A stretch of 64,000 bases of DNA, taken from NCBI GenBank assembly GCA_947503305.1, contig CANNDF010000001.1, positions 1,116,001-1,180,000 of the forward strand, in the 5' to 3' direction. Positions 49,571-58,544 of the stretch are shown here, piece after piece. How positions within the stretch are numbered: position 1 is the stretch's first letter; each line of letters begins with the position of its first letter. This DNA comes from an uncultured Dokdonia sp. GTDB lineage: Bacteria > Bacteroidota > Bacteroidia > Flavobacteriales > Flavobacteriaceae. Under the pieces are notes generated by a model. It was given only the letters and a program-made list of their open reading frames with translations, made no database searches and was not told where the DNA came from. Both the position numbers and the translations under genes were made by a program.

Positions 49571-51376
49571 CTATGCTGTTTTATGTTTAATAGACTTCCA
49601 TACTTTTAAAAGTAAGAATCCAGAAAATACTACAATAACGGTTCCTATAAATCCATTCGTCAGTTTTCCATAGATAAAATATCCTGTACTAAATAAAGAT
49701 CCGTATACAAACACACATCCCAATAACATAGCTAGAATCCCCTGTGGTACTATCCATGTAGTTTGTGCTTGTTCCTTTTGCTCAGGGGTCATTTGAGCAA
49801 TTACTTTTTTCCAGCCCTGCCCTCCAGGAGTTGTTTTTTGATAGAACCTAGCCAATGTGTCTTGAGATTCAGGTTGGGTAATGTAAGTTACAATAAGCCA
49901 TATAATAGATGTTATAATCACAATAAAAGGAAATTTATAATAACCAGGCATCCATCCTTGATCTCCAAAGGCAATATCACCAAGGGGTGTAAATGTAAGT
50001 AGCATAGAGATTGTACCAGAAGCAATCATAGCGCTTATTTCTGTCCATGCATTGATACGCCACCAAAACCAGCGAAGAATAAAAATCAACCCTGTTCCAG
50101 CACCAAACATAATAATGATATTAAATAATTGTAATGCATTTTGCATGGCTAGAGCCATTAGGGCACTTATTACCATAAGAATAACAGTAGCGATACGTCC
50201 AGCATTTACTTGTTCTTTTTCTGTAGCTTCTTTTTTTATTTGTGTTTTATATAAATCATTGACAAGATAAGAGGCTCCCCAATTGAGATGCGTAGAAATG
50301 GTACTCATAAACGCAGCGGCTAGAGATGCTAGTACAAGCCCTAACAATCCACTAGGTAATTTGGTAAGCATTGCAGAATAGGCAAGATCCTGTCCTAACT
50401 TATCATCAGAAATTGTAGGAAAAGCTTCTTGGATACTAGCAAGATCTGGAAAGATAATAAGGGAAGCAAGCGCTACAAGAATCCATGGCCATGGACGAAT
50501 AGCAATATGCATAAAATTAAAAAAGAAAGTCGCGCCTATGGCATGATTTTCGTTTTTGGCTGCCAGCATACGTTGTGCTACATAACCACCTCCTCCAGGT
50601 TCACCCCCAGGGTACCAACTGCTCCACCATTGTACAGCTATAGGGATAATAAAAATAGTAATGAATAGTTCCTTATCACTTACGCTAGGAATAAATGCTA
50701 ATTTATCGGTGACATTAGGGTGTGAGATCAAAGCGTCCAAACCTCCTACTTCCGGAAGTCCCACAATATATACCGCAGCACCTAAAGCACCTACCATTGC
50801 CACAAAAAAGAGAATAAAATCTGTATATACGACTCCTTTAAATCCTCCAATAGAACTGAAAAGTAAAGTAATAGATCCTGCAATAAGAATAGTAATCCAT
50901 CCATCAAGACCTAGCATAACTTCCCCTATTTTTATAGCAGCAAGCATGACTCCAGCCATCGCAAACATATTAAAAAATACACCTAAGAATACAGCTCTAA
51001 ACCATCGTAAAAAACGTGCAGGTTTTCCGCCATACCGCAACTCATAAAATTCAATATCTGTCTTGACATTTGATTTTCTCCAGAGACGGGCATATACAAA
51101 TACTGTGAGTAAACCCGTAATTAAAAATGCCCACCATACCCAATTTCCAGCTACTCCATTTGTACGGACGATGTCAGTCACAAGATTAGGTGTATCTGTC
51201 GAAAAAGTAGTGGCTACCATAGAAAGTCCGAGAAGCCACCAAGGCATATTACGCCCAGATAGAAAATACTGTGATGTGTTTTTGCCAGAAGTTTTTCCTA
51301 CATAAAACCCTATGGATAGGATAATGACAAATAAGGAACTAATAATGATCAGGTCTAAGGTGGATAAATCTATCAT
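49571..51376 (-). CDS. Sodium:solute symporter (SSS family)
   Basis: 601 residues, about 14 membrane helices, with the SSS landmarks SGRNMPWWLLGLSMVATTFS near 41-60, WWSSWYPGGEPGGGGYVAQRM near 245-264 and AAAFMSTISTHLNWGASYLV near 345-364, which carry Na+-site residues. Substrate not readable from sequence. The operon (GH109-like enzyme, GHMP kinase, nucleotidyltransferase) points to an amino sugar. Overlaps the nucleotidyltransferase gene by 4 bases. Confidence 0.88.
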   Translation of the reverse strand: MIDLSTLDLIIISSLFVIILSIGFYVGKTSGKNTSQYFLSGRNMPWWLLGLSMVATTFSTDTPNLVTDIVRTNGVAGNWVWWAFLITGLLTVFVYARLWRKSNVKTDIEFYELRYGGKPARFLRWFRAVFLGVFFNMFAMAGVMLAAIKIGEVMLGLDGWITILIAGSITLLFSSIGGFKGVVYTDFILFFVAMVGALGAAVYIVGLPEVGGLDALISHPNVTDKLAFIPSVSDKELFITIFIIPIAVQWWSSWYPGGEPGGGGYVAQRMLAAKNENHAIGATFFFNFMHIAIRPWPWILVALASLIIFPDLASIQEAFPTISDDKLGQDLAYSAMLTKLPSGLLGLVLASLAAAFMSTISTHLNWGASYLVNDLYKTQIKKEATEKEQVNAGRIATVILMVISALMALAMQNALQLFNIIIMFGAGTGLIFILRWFWWRINAWTEISAMIASGTISMLLTFTPLGDIAFGDQGWMPGYYKFPFIVIITSIIWLIVTYITQPESQDTLARFYQKTTPGGQGWKKVIAQMTPEQKEQAQTTWIVPQGILAMLLGCVFVYGSLFSTGYFIYGKLTNGFIGTVIVVFSGFLLLKVWKSIKHKTA

Positions 51377-52254
51377 AAATGTGTTGGTTCTTTAGTCCAA
51401 TCCAAATCTGGAGTGTGAGCAGAAAGATAATCATTCATCTTAATAATATCATCTTTTCCAGTCAAATCTGGCACATGTTCTGCAAAAGGGAGAGCTTGCA
51501 TAGCTTTAGTATTATCTGTAATCATGGCACGTATAGCAGAAGGTAATTCTTTTTCTTGCCTATCTGGGTGCATCTTGCAGGATACAAGAAATGGATAGAC
51601 GTGTGGTCCATAAAATTTAAAAATATTCATGCTTACGCGAAAAGTACCGTCATTATACCTATAATTTTCAATCTCAGAAGCGCTAGGCTTTTCTATAATA
51701 TCTAGTAGATAGGATTGCTCATCTGTTTTTGTAAGTGCAAATCGAGCAATACGCTCCATAGGGTAATCAATAGCAGACCGATCATAATTGATGAAAGCAT
51801 TTGGATTTTTATTAAAACGTAATGCTTGTATTGCTTCAACACTATATAAGTTATCGCAATTACAAACAATAAAAGAGTCTTGTTGCACTTTTGGATATTG
51901 TTGTAATGCTTGTAAAACAGCATCTGCAGTTCCCAAAGGTTTTATACGAGATTCAGGAATATATTGGATAGCATAAGAAATATGGATTCCATGAAAAAAA
52001 TTTCCGGAAGACTTGCTTCCATAATAAGAAGTAAAAAGAGTTCCTTCAGGGTGGATAACAATAATAACTTCTTTAATCCCTGCTTGTTTTGCATTATATA
52101 GTAGATAGTCTAACATAGGCCTATCCTGAATCATAATAAGTGCTTTACTTCTTGTATTTGCTTGTGTAATTGCTTCTTCCGAAAGATGATCAGAAGTAGA
52201 TGATTTCATACGAGAAGATGCACCCCCTGCTAGTATAATAAGAGTTTTTGTCAT
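51373..52254 (-). CDS. Sugar-phosphate nucleotidyltransferase
   Basis: 293 residues. NTP-binding start TLIILAGGASSRMKSSTSD (a G-G-x-x-S-R-M loop), then KALIMIQDRPMLDYLLY, PLGTADAVLQAL and VCNCDNLY, in which the Asp binds the metal. Likely activates a sugar 1-phosphate made by the kinase encoded next to it. It overlaps both neighbours by 4 bases (ATGA), so the three proteins are translated as a unit. Confidence 0.82.
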   Translation of the reverse strand: MTKTLIILAGGASSRMKSSTSDHLSEEAITQANTRSKALIMIQDRPMLDYLLYNAKQAGIKEVIIVIHPEGTLFTSYYGSKSSGNFFHGIHISYAIQYIPESRIKPLGTADAVLQALQQYPKVQQDSFIVCNCDNLYSVEAIQALRFNKNPNAFINYDRSAIDYPMERIARFALTKTDEQSYLLDIIEKPSASEIENYRYNDGTFRVSMNIFKFYGPHVYPFLVSCKMHPDRQEKELPSAIRAMITDNTKAMQALPFAEHVPDLTGKDDIIKMNDYLSAHTPDLDWTKEPTHL

Positions 52255-53318
52255 AGGATATGGGTACCTTTACTTATTTGTACACTATAGGCATCATGAG
52301 CTCCAGCATCTATGATAGCATCAATAATAGTTTGTTGATTTTTTTCTGGTGCAAGGGCACATATACTGCCACCTCCACCAGAACCTACAATTTTTGCCCC
52401 ATAGGCTCCATGCTGTAATGCAGCATCTATCATCATATCAATTCTGGGAACAGTAATATGAAGTACGTTTTTTAATACATCATGATGTGCATTGAGTAAA
52501 TGCCCTAGATGTTTATAATCAATTGTTTTTTTAGACAACACTACACGAGCTTCTTGGGTGATCAAGTGATTTTTAATAGAAGCATAAAGGAATGGTTGTA
52601 ACTCATTTGGCAGTAGATTTTTATAAGATTCGTAATCAGAGAGGGTAGCATGTGAAAGATCAAAATCATATATTTTTTTTGTCACCAAAGCTATTGCTTG
52701 TAATGCATTGTTCTTTATAGTACCTAAGAGTCCTATTGTATTTTTAGGAATGCCAGACTCTCCTACTATAAGGCCTTTTAGTGAAGTATCCATTTTTTGA
52801 AAATAAGACAGTTCATTGGTTTCGAGATATAGTAGATTTCCCAAAGCACTGGTATATTGATCCATTTTACCTCCTGGAGAATGTTGCTCGATTACTTCGG
52901 CTTCATAAGCAATTTTTCCAATGAGTTCTGGAGATATAATAGGATCACAACCAAAGGTAGTTAACAACCATTGTACCCAGGCAACAACCATAGCAGAAGA
53001 ACTGGATAGGCCCGCATTGATAGGGATGGTTCCTTTTATTTCAATACAATATCCTTTGTCTGGGATGCATCCATACCGTTTTACAACCTTTAAAGCTGCT
53101 ATAAGATGGTCCCCTTTCTGTATTGATGGTACGCTTTCGCGAAAGCGTATCACCCTCTCATTCTCCATATCAGGTAATAGGATATGAAAATTGTCCTTAT
53201 CATTGGGAATACCCTCTATTGTAATATATCTATTAATCGCACACGCAATAATAGGGAGTTGTAGGTAATCTTGATGATCACCAAAAAGACAGATACGCCC
53301 TGGAGCTTTAGAAATCAT
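52251..53318 (-). CDS. GHMP family sugar kinase (galactokinase-like)
   Basis: 355 residues. The galactokinase-like start KAPGRICLFGDHQDYLQLP, the ATP loop PINAGLSSSSAMVVAW (about 105-120) and KIVGSGGGGSICAL near the C terminus define the family. Since a GH109-type enzyme and a nucleotidyltransferase flank it, I infer N-acetylhexosamine or galactose 1-phosphate as product. One genome palindrome reads RFRES on the coding strand. Confidence 0.83.
   Translation of the reverse strand: MISKAPGRICLFGDHQDYLQLPIIACAINRYITIEGIPNDKDNFHILLPDMENERVIRFRESVPSIQKGDHLIAALKVVKRYGCIPDKGYCIEIKGTIPINAGLSSSSAMVVAWVQWLLTTFGCDPIISPELIGKIAYEAEVIEQHSPGGKMDQYTSALGNLLYLETNELSYFQKMDTSLKGLIVGESGIPKNTIGLLGTIKNNALQAIALVTKKIYDFDLSHATLSDYESYKNLLPNELQPFLYASIKNHLITQEARVVLSKKTIDYKHLGHLLNAHHDVLKNVLHITVPRIDMMIDAALQHGAYGAKIVGSGGGGSICALAPEKNQQTIIDAIIDAGAHDAYSVQISKGTHIL
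53133..53146. repeat. Genome palindrome in the GHMP kinase gene
   Basis: Exact core in the 20-bp dyad TACGCTTTCGCGAAAGCGTA, read on the minus strand as RFRES in the N-terminal third of the kinase. Confidence 0.92.
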
Positions 53319-53326
53319 AAGCAGTA

Positions 53327-54682
53327 TTAGAAGCTATCTTTTATCCAGTTATAGGGGAGACGATTTACCCAGAGACCTCTTGTAAAATCTGGAAAATCTT
53401 GCGGTTCTCCATTATTTGCAATAGAAGCTTCAGAAAGAGGAGTAATGGCACTCCATGCTGCAGCATCATAGGCATCGAGCGGAGGTGCTATATTTGCTTT
53501 GGCAGATTCTATAAAGGCATTCAGTACAAAGAAATCCATACCACCATGGCCAGAACCCGATGCATAATCACCATATTTTTTCCATAATGGGTGGTCGTAT
53601 TTCTTTAACCAGGATTTTGCTTCGTCCCATCGATGAGGTTCACTTTTTCCTTCTATATACATACGACTTCCGTCGACTTCCCATAAGCCTTGACTTCCTT
53701 GTACTCGAAATCCTAAGGAATAGGGGCGTGGAGAGTTGCAATCATGAGTGACTATAATAGTTTCGCCATTAGCTGTATTGATTGTTGAAGTAATTACATC
53801 CCCTTGTTTCCATTGAAGCGCTGCATTCGGATGATCTGCACCTCCATTTTCTACAATGTATTTATGAAGACCTACTGCTTTTGTGGCATGTGAAGTCATA
53901 GATACAAATCGATTACCACGATTGATATTACACATTGTAGCTATAGGACCTACTCCATGAGTAGGATAGACATCCCCGTTGCGTAAAAGAGAATGTTGTG
54001 TACGCCATTTGGATTCTGAAATCCCTTTATCACCAAATTCGACACCTTTACCATAGGGAGTTTTTCCATCATTTAACTTTACAAATCGCAGGTCATGTTG
54101 GTACCCGCATCTAAAATGAATCAATTCTCCAAAAACCTCTTGTCGTACCATATTGAGTACGGCAAGGATATCTCTGCGATAGTTCACATTTTCAAGAATC
54201 ATCACATGAGATCCGGTTTCTTCATGGGTATTTACAAGGTCCCAACATTCTTCCATGGTATTTGCAGCAGATACTTCTACACCTGTATATTTTCCGGCTT
54301 TCATAGCATCTACAGCCATACGGGTATGCCATAACCAGGGAGTCGATATAATAACGGCATCTACTTCTTGAAGTTCAAGAAGGTTTCTGTAATCATATTC
54401 ATCTTTGCCGTAGATTTTTGGAGCTTTAAATCCAGCCTTGGTAATATGTTCTTTGGCAATCGTTATTCTAGTAGGGTCTATATCACAAATAGCAGTTATG
54501 AGTATATCTTTGCGTTGTAATAAATTGGTAAGGTGATTAGTCCCTCGTAATCCTACACCTATAAGAGCTACATTAAGTTTTTCTTTGGATATCGAAGTTG
54601 CTCCATAAGTAATACTTGGTGCAATAGCAATTCCTGCGCCTACTAGTGTTGTTTTTTTAACAAAATCACGTCGAGAACTCAT
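53327..54682 (-). CDS. Gfo/Idh/MocA oxidoreductase, GH109-like (alpha-N-acetylgalactosaminidase type)
   Basis: 451 residues. Twin-arginine signal MSSRRDFVKKTTLVGAGIA, so exported folded with its cofactor. Rossmann loop NVALIGVGLRGTNHL, AICDIDPTRI, then VIISTPWLWHTRMAVDAMKAG, EVSAANTMEECW, GYQHDLRF and VYPTHGVGPIATMCNINRG, all characteristic of the NAD-dependent glycosidase family GH109. Expected to release terminal GalNAc from glycans outside the inner membrane. First gene of a five-gene operon with transporter and kinase. Confidence 0.85.
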   Translation of the reverse strand: MSSRRDFVKKTTLVGAGIAIAPSITYGATSISKEKLNVALIGVGLRGTNHLTNLLQRKDILITAICDIDPTRITIAKEHITKAGFKAPKIYGKDEYDYRNLLELQEVDAVIISTPWLWHTRMAVDAMKAGKYTGVEVSAANTMEECWDLVNTHEETGSHVMILENVNYRRDILAVLNMVRQEVFGELIHFRCGYQHDLRFVKLNDGKTPYGKGVEFGDKGISESKWRTQHSLLRNGDVYPTHGVGPIATMCNINRGNRFVSMTSHATKAVGLHKYIVENGGADHPNAALQWKQGDVITSTINTANGETIIVTHDCNSPRPYSLGFRVQGSQGLWEVDGSRMYIEGKSEPHRWDEAKSWLKKYDHPLWKKYGDYASGSGHGGMDFFVLNAFIESAKANIAPPLDAYDAAAWSAITPLSEASIANNGEPQDFPDFTRGLWVNRLPYNWIKDSF

Positions 54683-54748
54683 ACATTTTTGGTTTTTTAA
54701 TGCTCTTTAAAAATACTATTTTTAAATCGAATTTTTAACAATCTCGTT

Positions 54749-55102
54749 TTGAATCCTGCAGAAGACTATATCCTGTCTAAACCCGAACCGTGGCGATCGA
54801 TGCTTATCGAACTACAAGCAATTATCAAGCACACTATACCCGAAGTTGAAGAGCAATTCAAATGGCATCTTCCGTTTTATAGTTTGCATGGAAAAATGTT
54901 TTGTTTTTTAAATTTTAGAAAGAAGTTTGTAGATATAGGTTTTACATGGGGGATACATATAGACATTCATAAGGATCATCTTATAGCGGGAGAGAAACGT
55001 AAAAACCTAAGATCGTTGCGATATTATACTAAGGAAGATATTGATGTAGTTGTACTTCAAGATATTCTGAAAGCAGCCTCTACTCTTAGAACTCGATACT
55101 AA
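54749..55102 (+). CDS. DUF1801 domain protein
   Basis: 117 residues. MNPAEDYILSKPEPWRSMLIEL followed by KWHLPFYSLHGKMFCFLNF is the DUF1801/YdhG-like pattern. No ATG is available; TTG at 54749 gives the family's usual MNPAE-start, so I use it. Function of the family unknown. Small cytoplasmic protein, single gene, divergent from the amino-sugar operon. Confidence 0.78.
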   Translation: MNPAEDYILSKPEPWRSMLIELQAIIKHTIPEVEEQFKWHLPFYSLHGKMFCFLNFRKKFVDIGFTWGIHIDIHKDHLIAGEKRKNLRSLRYYTKEDIDVVVLQDILKAASTLRTRY

Positions 55103-55182
55103 TTACTCTCTTTTTTATAAAAAAAGGGCATTTGCCCCTTAAAATTACGGGATTGCATTACAATAATACGGGAGATAACATT

Positions 55183-55284
55183 TAAGTTTGCAGTACAACT
55201 TGCTAATCATTGCACAAGCCCTTACTTTTTAGTAATGCCTTTTTGCTAGCAAGCGGGGAGTCTTTGGGGGAAGACTCCCCTTTT
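55183..55284 (+). ncRNA. Possible small RNA ending in a strong terminator
   Basis: TAAGTTTG (55183-55190) is a consensus -7 box. About 65 bases later GGGGAGTCTT (55255-55264) pairs perfectly with AAGACTCCCC (55271-55280), followed by TTTTG. Between them are the small dyad TTACT/AGTAA (about 55222-55235) and TTGCTAGCAA. No frame is open. It could be an ~88-base RNA, or simply the far 3' end of the DUF1801 message. The missing -33 TTG weakens the case. Confidence 0.35.
55255..55284 (+). terminator. Terminator downstream of the DUF1801 gene
   Basis: Perfect 10-bp GC-rich stem with a 6-base loop and T-run on the plus strand only. It also blocks read-through toward kdsA. Confidence 0.88.
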
Positions 55285-55310
55285 GTTTATTATAAACTTA
55301 AGATAAGATC

Positions 55311-56129
55311 TTATAGACTAGTAACCGTTTTTCGAATCGCAACTAGATTTGTCAATAGTTTTTCTAAATATGCCAGATCCAGCATATTGGCTCCATCACT
55401 TTTTGCGTTTGCAGGATCAAAATGAGTTTCTATAAACAATCCATCTACATGATTTACAATACCGGCACGTGCAATGGTTTCAATCATATCTGGACGACCT
55501 CCGGTAACACCACTGGATTGATTGGGTTGTTGTAAAGAGTGTGTAACATCTAGAACTGTAGGTGCATATTGTCGCATAGTTGGAATACCTCTAAAATCTA
55601 CAATCATGTCTTGATACCCAAACATTGTCCCTCTATCAGTAATCATTACTTGTTCATTTCCAGAGTCTGTAACTTTGCGTACAGCATGTTGCATACTTTC
55701 TGGAGACATAAACTGTCCTTTTTTAAGATTGACTACTTTTCCTGTTTTTGCAGCTGCAACGACAAGACCAGTCTGGCGGACAAGAAAAGCTGGAATTTGA
55801 AGGACATCTACATAGTGTGCTGCAAAAGCTGCATCAGAAGCTTCATGGATATCGGTTACTGTAGGGACATCAAATTTTTCTGAAACCTTTGCCAAAATTT
55901 CTAATGCTTTTTCATCTCCTATTCCTGTAAAACTATCAACACGACTACGATTTGCTTTTCGGAAACTCCCTTTAAACACATAAGGGATATGAAGTTTGTC
56001 AGTAATTTCTACGACTTTTTCGGCAATTCGAAAAGCCATCTCTTCACCTTCTATAGCACAAGGACCACAAAGTAAAAAGAAATTATCGGCGTTACTGTGT
56101 TTGATTTTTGGAATCTTAGATAGCTGCAT
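55311..56129 (-). CDS. kdsA: 3-deoxy-8-phosphooctulonate synthase
   Basis: Condenses arabinose 5-phosphate with phosphoenolpyruvate on the way to Kdo of lipopolysaccharide. 272 residues. Landmarks: FLLCGPCAIEGEEMAFR, VFKGSFRKANRSRVDSFTGIG (family span), TDIHEASDAAFA, QIPAFLVRQTGLVVAAAKT and VTHSLQQPNQSSGVTGG. Normal length and complete. Confidence 0.94.
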   Translation of the reverse strand: MQLSKIPKIKHSNADNFFLLCGPCAIEGEEMAFRIAEKVVEITDKLHIPYVFKGSFRKANRSRVDSFTGIGDEKALEILAKVSEKFDVPTVTDIHEASDAAFAAHYVDVLQIPAFLVRQTGLVVAAAKTGKVVNLKKGQFMSPESMQHAVRKVTDSGNEQVMITDRGTMFGYQDMIVDFRGIPTMRQYAPTVLDVTHSLQQPNQSSGVTGGRPDMIETIARAGIVNHVDGLFIETHFDPANAKSDGANMLDLAYLEKLLTNLVAIRKTVTSL

Positions 56130-56149
56130 TGTGTATATTTTTGATACTG

Positions 56150-56163
56150 CTTTCGCGAAAGCA
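56150..56163. repeat. Genome palindrome upstream of kdsA
   Basis: Exact intergenic copy, flanked by T and A, 20 bases before the kdsA start and in the gap to the flavin reductase gene. Confidence 0.9.
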
Positions 56164-56205
56164 TATGCTCGGAAAATCCATGCAAAGATAAGGTTAAAAT
56201 ATCGT

Positions 56206-56868
56206 TTACTTTTTTAATATAGACGTAACTATTCTGTCAGGTTTTGCATAGGAAAGTCTGTCAATTAAAACTGGCTTTGAATAACTGTCTAAACCATTTA
56301 CAGTAACTGTATTTGCAGCGCTTAGATCAATCCAGCCATCATCACTATGAATACCTTCAGGGATATAAATATCTTGCATAGCTCCTACAACTAGGATAGT
56401 GCCATTTTCTTTGATGGAATATTCATTAACATACTGACATGCAATTTTTATATGCGCTTCTTTTACAAAAGGAGCTACAAATTTTTCCTGAAAATAGGTG
56501 TGAAGCCCCGTAGCATCAAACTCAGAAACAGTAGCATCATATCGAGCAGCTGTTTGATGAGCCTTGTTAATGATTTCTGTATGGATATGATTTACAGTAA
56601 AAACATGTGTATTTTTAATATTCTCATATGTATGTCTTGCTACAGAATTAGGTCTAGTAATAAACCCAAGTAAAGGGGGATGGCTTCCAAGATGTAGAAC
56701 AGAACTAAATACTGCTAAGTTTGTATGGTTATCTTTTCCAATAGTGCCTATTAAGTTGGCAGATTTAAAACCAGTAATACTATTTATAAAATTGGCGCGG
56801 AATCGTTGCTCCATTTGCGAGATAGCAGCGTTGTCAAAATGTAGTATCTTACTCAAAGTTTTTTTCAA
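56206..56868 (-). CDS. Flavin reductase family protein (FMN-binding split barrel)
   Basis: 220 residues. N-terminal LSKILHFDNAAISQMEQRFRANF, then FINSITGFKSANLIGTI with a flavin-binding strand, HPPLLGFITRPNSVARHTYENI and HVFTVNHI, the flavin-reductase-like pattern. Reaction partner not known. Cytoplasmic, single gene between kdsA and a divergent methyltransferase. Confidence 0.8.
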   Translation of the reverse strand: MKKTLSKILHFDNAAISQMEQRFRANFINSITGFKSANLIGTIGKDNHTNLAVFSSVLHLGSHPPLLGFITRPNSVARHTYENIKNTHVFTVNHIHTEIINKAHQTAARYDATVSEFDATGLHTYFQEKFVAPFVKEAHIKIACQYVNEYSIKENGTILVVGAMQDIYIPEGIHSDDGWIDLSAANTVTVNGLDSYSKPVLIDRLSYAKPDRIVTSILKK

Positions 56869-56879
56869 ATGTACATATT

Positions 56880-57683
56880 ATGTCAGATCTACATGATAAT
56901 TATTTTACTATAAATCGGGAAACTTGGAATCGCAAAGTTCAAGTTCATGCGCAAAGTGACTTTTATGATATGAAAGCTTTTCTAGATGGGGAAAGCTCTT
57001 TGAATACCTATGAGATCCAAGCTCTAGGAGATGTAAAAGGAAAATCTTTATTGCATCTGCAATGTCATTTTGGACAGGATACCTTAAGTTTTGCGCGTAT
57101 GGGAGCGCAATGTGTAGGTGTAGATCTAAGTGATGAAGGGATTGCGCTAGCACAAAAAACAAATAGAGATCTAGGGTTAGATTCAGAGTTTGTATGCTGT
57201 AATGTATTAGATACTTCGGTGCATATTAAAAAACATTTTGATATTGTATTTACAAGTTATGGGACTATAGGATGGTTGCCAGATTTAAAACCCTGGGGAC
57301 AGATGATCTCAGAACGTTTAAAATCAGGAGGGGTGTTTTATATGGTAGAGTTTCATCCGCTAGTCTGGATGTTTGATTATACATCAGGAAAACCCGAACT
57401 CAAATATGGCTATCATCAGGACGAAGTTATTTATGATGAGTATGAAGGAACGTACGCAGATCCCTCCTCAAAAATAATGAGTAAAGAATATGGATGGAAC
57501 CACGGACTAGGGGAGGTCATATCTTCTCTCACAGATGCTGGTTTACGAGTAGATTTTTTAAGAGAACATGATGAAAGTCCATACGATGTGCTTCCGGATC
57601 TTATTAAAAATACAAACGGCCTTTATGTAACTAAAGACCGTTTGTATCCGCTCATTTTTGAGCTAAAGGTGACTAAACCTTAA
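56880..57683 (+). CDS. Class I SAM-dependent methyltransferase
   Basis: 267 residues. Starts NYFTINRETWNRKVQVHAQS. SAM loop KSLLHLQCHFGQDTLSFARMGAQCVGV, with a glutamine-cysteine pair in place of the usual glycine-rich GxGxG, and later GTIGWLPDLKPWGQMI and LKSGGVFYMVEFHP. Related proteins are annotated only generally. It converges on msrA with a 4-base overlap of the stops. Confidence 0.83.
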   Translation: MSDLHDNYFTINRETWNRKVQVHAQSDFYDMKAFLDGESSLNTYEIQALGDVKGKSLLHLQCHFGQDTLSFARMGAQCVGVDLSDEGIALAQKTNRDLGLDSEFVCCNVLDTSVHIKKHFDIVFTSYGTIGWLPDLKPWGQMISERLKSGGVFYMVEFHPLVWMFDYTSGKPELKYGYHQDEVIYDEYEGTYADPSSKIMSKEYGWNHGLGEVISSLTDAGLRVDFLREHDESPYDVLPDLIKNTNGLYVTKDRLYPLIFELKVTKP

Positions 57684-58336
57684 TGTGCATTTTTCTTAAG
57701 TAATTCTGGAAATTTTTTCTGAAACCTTCGTAACCTAGGGATAGATACATTTTGGATATATGGATTTCTAGGATTATTTGCTTCGTAGTCTTGATGATAG
57801 TTTTCTCCTTTCCAAAATTTTTGAAAAGGAAGAACAGCCGCTGCTACTTTTCCTTCTCCATAAATCTTTTCTTGCTCTTTTACTTTTTGCTCAATGATAC
57901 TCTTTTCATTTTCATTTTGGTAAAAAATAATAGAACGGTATTGAGAACCTCTATCCGGACCTTGACCATTTATTTGAGTAACATTTTGTGATCCAAAATA
58001 GACATCTATTAAACTTGCAAAAGATATTTTTTCTGGATCGTAATACACCTCAACGGCTTCTGCATGGCCTGTACGTCCAGTATTACTAGATCGGTATGTA
58101 GGATTTTCTGTATGTCCCCCACTATATCCGTTAATAACTTCTTCTACCCCTTCTAAGCTTTCATATACAGCCTCAACACACCAAAAACAGCCACTTGCAA
58201 AATAGGCTTTAGATAACCCGTCTTGCGATTGGGTTTGAACAGGTGCAAGTAATGCAGTAGGTTCTGTAGGAGTCGAGGGAGTATTCTGGCAGGATATGAC
58301 AAAGGCAAGTCCTGTAAGGATTATTGATAATTTCAT
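57680..58336 (-). CDS. msrA: Peptide-methionine (S)-S-oxide reductase, lipoprotein
   Basis: Repairs methionine S-sulfoxide. 218 residues with lipoprotein signal LAFVISCQN (Cys16), so it acts in the envelope and not the cytoplasm. The active site ASGCFWCVEAVYESLEGVEE (within one 20-residue block) and GYSGGHTENPTYRSS are complete; KEQEKIYGEGKVAAAVLPF follows. Confidence 0.92.
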   Translation of the reverse strand: MKLSIILTGLAFVISCQNTPSTPTEPTALLAPVQTQSQDGLSKAYFASGCFWCVEAVYESLEGVEEVINGYSGGHTENPTYRSSNTGRTGHAEAVEVYYDPEKISFASLIDVYFGSQNVTQINGQGPDRGSQYRSIIFYQNENEKSIIEQKVKEQEKIYGEGKVAAAVLPFQKFWKGENYHQDYEANNPRNPYIQNVSIPRLRRFQKKFPELLKKNAH

Positions 58337-58507
58337 GTTTGTTTTAATTTTCTTTTTCTTTTGTCATACAAATTACGAGAATCTTACTTAGAGAGATGCT
58401 AATAGAATGTTAATGGTCTTTGGTATAAACCCTTGAAAACGGCTTTTCATCCTGTAATATCTATGCTGTAGATTATTTCATCTAAGGTAAAGATTTGTTA
58501 AATATGC

Positions 58508-58535
58508 TTGAGCTTATCACAATTTTATACCTTTG
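58508..58535 (+). promoter_or_regulatory. Promoter of the metal-handling cluster
   Basis: TTG at 58508-58510, a 17-base spacer, TACCTTTG at 58528-58535. It ends only 9 bases before the ATG at 58545, so the mRNA has almost no leader. Upstream, 58337-58507, nothing else is recognised. Confidence 0.65.
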
Positions 58536-58544
58536 CACTACTTT

